A DNA stretch of 5,721 bases, from assembly GCA_947427325.1 (NCBI GenBank), contig CANEHP010000147.1, positions 1-5,721 of the forward strand, written 5' to 3'. This stretch comes from an uncultured Clostridia bacterium. Its GTDB lineage: Bacteria; Bacillota; Clostridia; Oscillospirales; Ruminococcaceae. The notes beneath the pieces are model-generated. The model saw only the letters and a list, made by a program, of their open reading frames with translations, was not told the origin of the DNA and ran no database searches. Both the position numbers and the translations under genes were made by a program. Each line of letters starts with the position of its first letter. The first letter of the stretch is position 1. Below, one piece after another: positions 1 to 4,105 of this stretch.

Positions 1-158
1 GAATTTATCAGCCAAAGCCGCACAATATAGTGATCGGCAAAGTCCGGAGCTGCATCGGAATACATAATAGACAGGGGAGCAAATATGCCGAAAACTATCC
101 CCCATATAGCCGTTATAACTATTTCAAGACCCTTTAGGATATTTATTGCAGTTTTCAT
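1..158 (-). CDS. Hypothetical membrane protein, N-terminal part (runs off window)
   Basis: An open frame reads on the minus strand from an ATG at 158-156 to the window edge, giving 52 residues with no stop. The start MKTAINILKGLEIVITAIWG is followed by more hydrophobic residues (IVFGIFAPLSIMY), so residues 10-33 look like one membrane segment or an uncleaved signal anchor. A more polar stretch, SDAAPDFADHYIVRLW, follows. An AAGGA Shine-Dalgarno-like site lies about 11 bases before the ATG, a rather long spacing. The gene is divergent from spoIVB, with 263 bases between the two start codons. I do not recognise the family and assign no function. The frame is supported by its coherent hydrophobic profile and ribosome site; the rest of the gene is outside the window. 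Confidence 0.6.
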   Translation of the reverse strand, partial: MKTAINILKGLEIVITAIWGIVFGIFAPLSIMYSDAAPDFADHYIVRLWLIN

Positions 159-251
159 TTTAAAAAAATTCCTTATTATGTGTAATTTGGACCGGTACAA
201 ATCCCCGATTTATTGATAAGGCACGGAAAAGACGTTCCAACCATATATATT

Positions 252-286
252 TATGAGAACAAGTTCTCAATTCCTATGATAACATA
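252..286. repeat. Degenerate family C element end (possible scar)
   Basis: Bases 252-267 (TATGAGAACAAGTTCT) match exactly the right terminal 16 bases of the family C element at 3440-3599. Bases 269-286 begin ATTCCTATGATAACA, which matches the reverse complement of the C left end (ATTCCTATGAGAACA) with one difference. The site therefore looks like two C-type ends side by side in the same orientation, without an element body. It could be an excision footprint or a decayed copy. Alternatively it may be an unrelated dyad, since GAGAAC-AA-GTTCTC at 255-268 is an inverted repeat in its own right. It lies about 135 bases upstream of spoIVB. Confidence 0.5.
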
Positions 287-331
287 TATTTTCAAAAAAG
301 GCAATATCAAAAATTAAAAACTTCCTATTAT

Positions 332-345
332 AAAGCCCGGGCTTT
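332..345. repeat. Perfect 14-bp palindrome upstream of spoIVB
   Basis: AAAGCCCGGGCTTT is a perfect palindrome in otherwise AT-rich DNA, ending 76 bases before the spoIVB ATG. In RNA it could form only a 5-bp stem with a CCGG loop, so it is a weak hairpin. It could be an operator for a dimeric protein or the remnant of a terminator. I found no convincing sigma-A or sigma-G promoter around it, so its role is unknown. Confidence 0.35.
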
Positions 346-421
346 TGCAGATATTATTTGTACATTCAAAAATTGCGTTGTCTTTTTGTGTGATTTTCAA
401 TCTTAACGAAAGGAAATTAAA

Positions 422-1678
422 ATGAAAAAAGCAAATAAAATTTTTATTTTATTATATATGACGGTAATTTCTTTGATAATAATATTATTTCTTCAAATTA
501 CTTTTTATTGCACGGTTTTACCCGACAATTTTTTCCGTGAAAAATTACAAGAAGAAGACTTTTCCATAAACATCTATCCATCGGTTATGGCAAAGGGGAA
601 AGGGCAGGAAGCGGTTGCCGCTTCTTTTAACAGAGATAAAACGGAAAAAATGACGCTGATGCTTTACGGCATTTTCCCTATAAAGGATATAACGGTAAAT
701 AAGCTTGAAGCGCCAAGTCTTATTCCTTCGGGCGAACCCTTTGGCTTAAAAATGCTTACCCACGGAGTAATTGTTACCGATTACGGCAGCGTGGACAGCT
801 TTGCGGGACAGCTTTCTCCCGCCAAAGAAGGCGGAATTATGATAGGCGATATTATTGTAGAGGTTAACGGCGAGGAGGTTAATACAGGAAATCAGCTTAC
901 CAAAGCGGTACAGCAAAACTCCTTAAACACAAGCTTAACGGTAATCAGGGAAAATGAAAAATTCACCGTTAATGTTACACCTATAAAATCAAAAAATGAC
1001 GGAATGTATAAATTGGGAATATGGACCCGTGACAGCTGTGCGGGAATAGGCACATTAACCTATTACGATCCGCAAAACAACAGCTACGGAGGATTGGGGC
1101 ATTCGGTATGCGACGTCAATACCGGGGAGCTTTTGCCCTTACTGTCGGGTGAGAAAGTTCCTGTTTGCATCAATAGTATTATAAAGGGAATAAACGGAAG
1201 CCCCGGCGAGCTTTGCGGAACATTCGTTTCTTCATCGTCCGACGGCAGCATTTTGTTAAATACGGAATGTGGCGTTTTTGGCGTTACCGAGAAGCTTTCA
1301 AAAAATGCCGCCGTTCCCTTGGGCTTTAAGCAGGAAATAGAAATAGGAGATGCGGAAATTATGACAACAGTAGAGGGTATGACTCCGAAAAGCTATAAGA
1401 TTGTTATAGAGAAGGTCAATTATAACAGTGAAGCAAGCACAAAGAATATGGTAATAAGAGTTACGGACAGCGAGCTGTTGTCAAAAACGGGAGGAATTGT
1501 ACAGGGTATGAGCGGAAGCCCGATAATTCAAAACGGAAAAATAGTGGGCGCAGTAACTCATGTTTTTGTTAATGATGTAACGAGGGGATACGGTATATTT
1601 GCCGAAAATATGTATGAAATCTCTTCGGGGCTTCAGCGGGAAAAAAGCGAATCCGAGCCGTGCAGAGTGGCTGCATAA
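422..1678 (+). CDS. spoIVB: SpoIVB peptidase, S55 family (sporulation signalling protease)
   Basis: SpoIVB is a serine protease made in the forespore and sent to the space between forespore and mother cell. In Bacillus it cleaves SpoIVFA and so releases pro-sigma-K processing; many Clostridia keep spoIVB without the full checkpoint. The 418-residue protein has a hydrophobic anchor at about residues 8-33, a PDZ domain at about 105-185 (EGGIMIGDIIVEVNG) and a C-terminal S55 peptidase domain. The catalytic His is H227 in GLGHSVCD. The Ser is S364 in GGIVQGMSGSP, followed by GAVTHVFVNDVTRGYG, nearly the Bacillus sequence. D349 lies 15 residues before the Ser, the spacing of Bacillus D363-S378. 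All expected catalytic residues are present, so the enzyme should be active. The length is normal for the family. AAGGA seven bases before the ATG supports this start. spo0A follows, as in most endospore formers, but after an unusually long gap. Confidence 0.96.
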   Translation: MKKANKIFILLYMTVISLIIILFLQITFYCTVLPDNFFREKLQEEDFSINIYPSVMAKGKGQEAVAASFNRDKTEKMTLMLYGIFPIKDITVNKLEAPSLIPSGEPFGLKMLTHGVIVTDYGSVDSFAGQLSPAKEGGIMIGDIIVEVNGEEVNTGNQLTKAVQQNSLNTSLTVIRENEKFTVNVTPIKSKNDGMYKLGIWTRDSCAGIGTLTYYDPQNNSYGGLGHSVCDVNTGELLPLLSGEKVPVCINSIIKGINGSPGELCGTFVSSSSDGSILLNTECGVFGVTEKLSKNAAVPLGFKQEIEIGDAEIMTTVEGMTPKSYKIVIEKVNYNSEASTKNMVIRVTDSELLSKTGGIVQGMSGSPIIQNGKIVGAVTHVFVNDVTRGYGIFAENMYEISSGLQREKSESEPCRVAA

Positions 1679-1746
1679 ACCATTCTTTCGATTTTTTTCG
1701 CCAAGTTTTTCCTTTCTGCGATTAAATTAAAAATAATTAAGATATT

Positions 1747-1753
1747 TTCGACA
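1747..1753 (-). promoter_or_regulatory. Candidate Spo0A box
   Basis: TTCGACA is the exact reverse complement of the Spo0A-binding heptamer TGTCGAA. It lies about 850 bases upstream of spo0A and 70 bases after the spoIVB stop. Spo0A boxes near spo0A are known from Bacillus autoregulation. A single seven-base match can occur by chance in this much DNA, so the call is tentative. A one-mismatch relative (TATCGAA) lies at 2004-2010. Confidence 0.25.
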
Positions 1754-1847
1754 ATTATCAACAAAAATCTTAATTTTATCATTTATATAGATATATTGCG
1801 GAAATAATGTATAATATTCTTTAATAAAATAAAATTAAAATAGTTTT

Positions 1848-1885
1848 AAAAACCGCCTTTATAAGCTTTATAAATGCGGTTTTTT
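1848..1885 (+). terminator. Rho-independent terminator downstream of spoIVB
   Basis: The left arm AAAAACCGC-C-TTTATAA pairs with TTATAAA-T-GCGGTTTTT, a 9-bp and a 7-bp helix separated by one C/T mismatch, with a 3-base loop. The right side ends in a run of six T. The left side starts with A residues, so it could also work on the minus strand. It lies 170 bases after the spoIVB stop and would separate spoIVB transcription from spo0A. Confidence 0.7.
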
Positions 1886-1925
1886 GTAAAATGCAATTTA
1901 TTTTGGATTTATTTATCTAAAAGTA

Positions 1926-1954
1926 TTGATATTATCTAAAATAAATGATATTAT
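1926..1954 (+). promoter_or_regulatory. Candidate distal sigma-A promoter for spo0A
   Basis: TTGATA (1926-1931), a 17-base spacer and TATTAT (1949-1954) give five of six matches in each hexamer. The pair lies just downstream of the terminator and points toward spo0A. The region is very AT-rich, so chance matches are expected; the good spacing and the position after a terminator are what support it. Confidence 0.3.
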
Positions 1955-1963
1955 TTGATTAAC

Positions 1964-1993
1964 ACAGGTGCAACAAACAAATTAGGGGAATAC
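1964..1993 (+). promoter_or_regulatory. Candidate sigma-H promoter for spo0A
   Basis: In Bacillus, spo0A is induced from a sigma-H promoter. ACAGGTGCA at 1964-1972 keeps the RNAGG part of the sigma-H -35 consensus. After a 12-base spacer, GGGGAATAC at 1985-1993 matches eight of nine positions of the -10 consensus RNNGAATWW. A Spo0A-box-like TATCGAA with one mismatch follows at 2004-2010. The weak second half of the -35 keeps confidence low. If real, the promoter lies about 600 bases from the spo0A start, with fold-back D and elements A1 and B in its leader. Confidence 0.3.
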
Positions 1994-2100
1994 GGGTTAC
2001 GCTTATCGAAAGATAATTTAAATGGATGTACAATTTATTTTTGACAAAAAGCGTCCTAATGCTAATTTAAGTGAAAAAGCTGAAAATCTGACGATCGGAG

Positions 2101-2174
2101 AGCGCTTGCTCTTCGCAAAGCTTCCTTTGCATATACATATATGCCTGTAGAAGTTTTCCTTGTTCAAGAACGCT
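2101..2174 (-). repeat. Fold-back element D
   Basis: Bases 2101-2174 form an imperfect inverted repeat. AGCG at 2101 pairs with CGCT at 2171, and the centre is the near-perfect hairpin GCATATA-CA-TATATGC (2129-2144). Read on the minus strand it contains ACAAGGAAAAC, then TACAGG, the central hairpin, AAAGGAAG, and a TTTGCGAAG tract. The same order of motifs occurs in elements B and C. I infer a fourth relative lying in reverse orientation. Its outer ends are not clear, and no second copy is visible in the window. Confidence 0.45.
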
Positions 2175-2343
2175 CAGTCTGCCGACGTTATACTATTTCT
2201 TAATCGGATTGCAGACAAATTTGCGAAAGGCTGCGTTTAGTTCGAGGAAGGCTGCCGCAGCTGTATGCGATACAGCAGGGCAGACTGACGAAGCAATAAA
2301 TGCGGGATTTTTGCAAAGTCGTCTGTAAGATGATTAGAAATTA

Positions 2344-2533
2344 GGGCGTATCTGAAAACTAAGCAATTTTGTGCAATTTCGCTAAATGCGTGGCGATTTC
2401 AAGGAAAAAAGCACAGGAATACTAAAGTATTCCGTAGTAATCCCCCTTAGGGGATTACTACCTGCATTCTTTGACGCAGAAAGCGTCCGCAGTTAGTAGA
2501 AATTGTGCAAATTGCGACTTTTCAGATAGCCCC
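2344..2533 (+). mobile_element. MITE-like element B nested in A1
   Basis: The element has terminal inverted repeats: GGGCGTATCTGAAAAC on the left, and GGGGCTATCTGAAAAG as the reverse complement of the right end. Further inverted similarity (GCAATTTTGTGCAATTTC against GCAATTTGCACAATTTC) reaches inward. TA flanks both sides (2342-2343 and 2534-2535). Removing B and one TA restores ATTAGTATTA, which matches ATTAGTATAA at the same place in A2. This is direct comparative evidence of insertion with TA duplication, as used by IS630/Tc1-type transposases and some IS5 relatives. It is 190 bp long with no coding frame. The centre holds two strong hairpins. Confidence 0.75.
2416..2461. repeat. Twin hairpins in the centre of element B
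   Basis: GGAATACT-AA-AGTATTCC (2416-2433) is directly followed by a perfect 12-bp stem, GTAGTAATCCCC-CTTA-GGGGATTACTAC (2434-2461). The first hairpin corresponds to the central GGAATAC...GTATTTC of element C. The second has no counterpart there and looks like an extra module. No T run follows, so it is not a standard terminator. Confidence 0.7.
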
Positions 2534-2541
2534 TAGTATTA

Positions 2542-2570
2542 TTCACTTTTTTGTCTGAAATCAGTATAAG
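2542..2570 (+). promoter_or_regulatory. Candidate proximal sigma-A promoter for spo0A
   Basis: TTCACT (2542-2547, four of six matches to TTGACA), a 17-base spacer and TATAAG (2565-2570, five of six) lie 27 bases before the spo0A ATG. The -35 begins at the base after the right end of element A1. It would give a very short leader of about 20 bases containing the ribosome site. The match is moderate. Confidence 0.35.
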
Positions 2571-2596
2571 CCGTATGCACTCTTTGAGGAAAGGAT

Positions 2597-3406
2597 ATGT
2601 TAAAAATGGAAAGTACAAAAATTCTGATCGGAAATGATGTTCCGGAACAGGGAGTATCTTGGGCAAACGCATTTAAGGAAGCCGGGGCGTTTGCAGTAAC
2701 GAGAAAGGCGAACGGTTCACAAATTCTTCAGTACATAAGAGATTACGGAATGCCTAATGTATTGATAATTGACGCAAAAATGGCAGGGACGGATGCGGTT
2801 GCATTAATTAAGGAAATCAAAACCTTCCCCAAATTTCCCACAATAATCGTTACGGCAGATTATAATATGCCTATGTTAAAGGACGAGCTTATGTATCTCG
2901 GTGTAAAGGCATTTCTTGTTAAACCCTTTACGGTAACGGATTTATTGAGAGCGGTTTATGATGACAGCATTAAGCCGGAAGCGCCCAGCAATATGCGTAG
3001 TATGGATATTACTTTTCCGGCTGATTCCGAAACAAAGGATTTGGAATGTCTTGTTACAGATGTGATTCATCAAATAGGGATTCCCGCTCATATAAAGGGT
3101 TACCACTTTATTCGCTATGCGATTATGCTCTGCGTGGAAAACAGCGAGATGATTAACAGCATAACAAAATTACTGTATCCCACTGTTGCGGCAAAGTTTA
3201 AAACTACCTCATCCCGTGTTGAGCGTGCCATAAGACACGCCATCGAGTTAGCCTGGGATCGCGGAGATACGGATGTTATCGATTCTTATTTCGGCTATAC
3301 CATAAGAAGCTCAAAGGGCAAGCCCACTAACTCGGAATTTATTGCTCTGATTTCCGATAGGCTGCGTTTAGAGCTGAAGAATAAAAGCTACTCCGCAATA
3401 CTGTAA
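2597..3406 (+). CDS. spo0A: Spo0A, stage 0 sporulation response regulator
   Basis: Spo0A is the phosphorylation-controlled transcription factor that commits cells to sporulation; it binds TGTCGAA boxes as a dimer. Of 269 residues, about 5-122 form a receiver domain and about 148-263 the Spo0A_C DNA-binding domain. That domain is close to Bacillus: IGIPAHIKGYHFIRYAIM, ITKLLYPTVAAKF, then the helix-turn-helix TTSSRVERAIRHAIELAW (203-220) and GKPTNSEFIALISDRLRLE. The receiver keeps the phospho-acceptor D59, T86 and K109-P110. It has N13-D14 where Bacillus has an Asp pair, and KMAGTDA replaces the usual MPxxDG after the phospho-site. GAGG seven bases before the ATG at 2597 supports this start; a second ATG at 2606 (MESTKILI) better matches the usual family N-terminus and cannot be excluded. 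The gene follows spoIVB, the conserved order, and is flanked by A elements. Confidence 0.96.
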   Translation: MLKMESTKILIGNDVPEQGVSWANAFKEAGAFAVTRKANGSQILQYIRDYGMPNVLIIDAKMAGTDAVALIKEIKTFPKFPTIIVTADYNMPMLKDELMYLGVKAFLVKPFTVTDLLRAVYDDSIKPEAPSNMRSMDITFPADSETKDLECLVTDVIHQIGIPAHIKGYHFIRYAIMLCVENSEMINSITKLLYPTVAAKFKTTSSRVERAIRHAIELAWDRGDTDVIDSYFGYTIRSSKGKPTNSEFIALISDRLRLELKNKSYSAIL

Positions 3407-3414
3407 TATTTTCA

Positions 3415-3752
3415 TTATGCTGTTTCTTATTCGGATTTAGAACTTGTTCTCATAGGAATGGTGTGCGGATTTTTGAGCAAATTTTGTCGAGGACAAGGAA
3501 AAATTCCGCAGGAATACTCGTGTATTTCAAGGAATTTTGACGCAGTCATCGGCAAAATTTGCCGAAAAGATGCGTGCCAATTTCTATGAGAACAAGTTCT
3601 TAGCATTAAGATTACAGACAAATGTGCAAAAAGGCTGTGTTTAGTGCGAGGAAATCCGCATTGCTGTATGAGATACGGCAGGGCGGCTTGACGAAGCGAT
3701 AAACGCAGAATTTTTGCATAGTTGTCTATACAATGACTAAGGATTAGTATAA
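3415..3752 (+). mobile_element. MITE-like element A, copy A2 (interrupted by element C1)
   Basis: A2 begins eight bases after the spo0A stop. TTATGCTGTTTCTTATTCGG (3415-3434) matches the left end of A1. Element C1 then intervenes, and homology resumes at TTACAGACAAATGTGC (3612) and continues to TAGTATAA (3745-3752). Without C1 it is about 175 bp, including about 12 extra bases at the junction that A1 lacks. The central hairpin GCTGTAT-GAG-ATACGGC (3664-3680) keeps its pairing by a G-T wobble where A1 has a Watson-Crick pair. Copies A1 and A2 lie in the same orientation around spo0A. Confidence 0.7.
3440..3599 (+). mobile_element. MITE-like element C, copy C1 nested in A2
   Basis: The left end GAACTTGTTCTCATAGGAAT and the reverse complement of the right end, GAACTTGTTCTCATAGAAAT, are almost identical inverted repeats. 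TTA flanks both sides (3437-3439 and 3600-3602), a likely target duplication. Nearly the whole 160 bp folds back on itself around TACTCGTGTA, with an inner palindrome CGGCAAAATTTGCCG (3550-3564). The first 48 bases match the partial copy at 5674-5721 with about three differences. There is no transposase frame. The tip GAAC-TT-GTTC is itself a small dyad. Confidence 0.75.
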
Positions 3753-3795
3753 TATGTTATTGGCGAGTTTTATCACCTATACGAATGTTGCGCTT

Positions 3796-3851
3796 TTTCA
3801 AATAAACGGTTTGAAACGCCGACAGAAACGTAAAGCTTCAAGTCTGTCGGC
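3796..3851. repeat. Two adjacent hairpins
   Basis: TTTCAAA-(7)-TTTGAAA at 3796-3816 is followed one base later by GCCGACAGA-(16)-TCTGTCGGC at 3818-3851, a perfect 9-bp GC-rich stem. No T run follows on either strand, so they are not ordinary terminators. They may be the folded part of another short element or act as a late barrier to spo0A read-through. I see no copy elsewhere in the window. Confidence 0.5.
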
Positions 3852-3863
3852 AAAGTCACTCCT

Positions 3864-3905
3864 CAACCGTAAACTGCCAACCGTCAACCGTCAACTTTCA
3901 ATTTT
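3864..3905. repeat. Tandem heptamer tract
   Basis: Six heptamers in one register read CAACCGT, AAACTGC, CAACCGT, CAACCGT, CAACTTT, CAATTTT. Three are identical and the others differ at two or more positions. The tract is too short and lacks spacers, so it is not CRISPR. It could be a slippage-derived repeat or a cluster of binding sites. It lies about 95 bases upstream of the cellulase promoter. Confidence 0.55.
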
Positions 3906-3998
3906 TTACAGCTCTCGGGGACATTACATTATTATTGTGCAAAAGTGATAAATAATAATGTTATAAGTTAAAAAGATTGACGAATATGTTTGAAAATG

Positions 3999-4027
3999 TT
4001 GACATTTAAAAACGATTTTACTATAAT
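3999..4027 (+). promoter_or_regulatory. Consensus sigma-A promoter of the cellulase gene
   Basis: TTGACA (3999-4004), exactly 17 bases, then TATAAT (4022-4027) is a perfect housekeeping promoter. Transcription should start near 4034, giving a leader of about 70 bases before the ATG at 4106. A promoter this strong usually needs a repressor to be regulated, which fits the inverted repeat that overlaps it. Confidence 0.85.
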
Positions 4028-4043
4028 ATGAATATAATCGTTT
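4010..4043. promoter_or_regulatory. Candidate operator around the cellulase -10 box
   Basis: AAACGATT (4010-4017) and AATCGTTT (4036-4043) are perfect 8-base inverted repeats, 18 bases apart, bracketing the -10 hexamer and the expected start site. The left arm is inside the promoter spacer and not transcribed, so this would act as DNA, not as an RNA hairpin. The half-site CG flanked by A and T recalls LacI-type operators, but the wide spacing is not typical; the binding protein is unknown. Confidence 0.4.
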
Positions 4044-4105
4044 ACTGAACCTTTCATAATATTATTAAAAAATCAATCTAAAGCGTTGACAGAAAGGAGA
4101 AAAAA

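Larger units (their letters stand above)
2188..2541 (+). mobile_element. MITE-like element A, copy A1 (interrupted by element B)
   Basis: This non-coding element matches the copy at 3415-3752 in direct orientation, roughly four bases in five by eye. The left end, TTATACTATTTCTTAATCGG, and the reverse complement of the family right end, TTATACTAATCCTTAG, form imperfect terminal inverted repeats of about 38 bp. The core carries a 7-bp hairpin, GCTGTAT-GCG-ATACAGC (2260-2276). The right terminal repeat is split by element B: TTA at 2341-2343 continues as GTATTA after B. Without B and one target copy, A1 is about 162 bp. It has no transposase and would need one supplied in trans. Its right end abuts the proximal spo0A promoter candidate. 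Confidence 0.7.
1679..2596. other. spoIVB-spo0A intergenic region (918 bp)
   Basis: I see no credible protein-coding frame here. In order it holds an AT-rich stretch with a Spo0A-box-like heptamer (1747-1753), a terminator hairpin (1848-1885), candidate promoters (1926-1993), fold-back D (2101-2174), element A1 interrupted by element B (2188-2541), and a candidate promoter next to spo0A (2542-2570). The AT-rich parts at 1679-1960 look like native spacer. The more GC-rich, hairpin-rich part from about 2090 to 2541 looks like inserted element DNA. Confidence 0.8.
3407..4105. other. spo0A-cellulase intergenic region (699 bp)
   Basis: This region holds element A2 with element C1 nested in it (3415-3752), two adjacent hairpins (3796-3851), a tandem heptamer tract (3864-3905), and the cellulase promoter with its leader (3999-4105). 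I see no convincing terminator right after spo0A. The two small frames of 64 codons in this region lack family resemblance and overlap repeats. Confidence 0.8.

Noticed and set aside
255..268. LexA (SOS) box
   Set aside because: The half-sites GAAC and GTTC are two bases apart; the Gram-positive SOS box needs four. The sequence is better explained as an element C end.
213..421. Sigma-G promoter for spoIVB
   Set aside because: Sigma-G control is expected from Bacillus, but candidate -10 sequences such as CATTCAA (363-369) and CATATAT (242 and 283) have no -35 at a suitable distance.
1787..1885. Small RNA gene between a TATAAT at 1810-1815 and the terminator at 1848-1885
   Set aside because: There is no acceptable -35 at the right distance, and the transcript would be little more than the terminator itself.
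2041..2069. Promoter starting at TTGACA (2041-2046)
   Set aside because: A good -35 hexamer, but the position 17 bases downstream reads AATTTA, which is not a usable -10.
3427..3621. 64-codon open frame on the minus strand
   Set aside because: It is made almost entirely of element C1 and its terminal repeats; the open frame follows from the repeat sequence, not from coding constraint.
3864..3905. CRISPR array
   Set aside because: The units are 7 bases long, contiguous and have no spacers.
3754..3948. 64-codon open frame on the plus strand
   Set aside because: It lacks a ribosome site, runs across two hairpins and a heptamer repeat, and encodes a low-complexity product with no recognisable domain.
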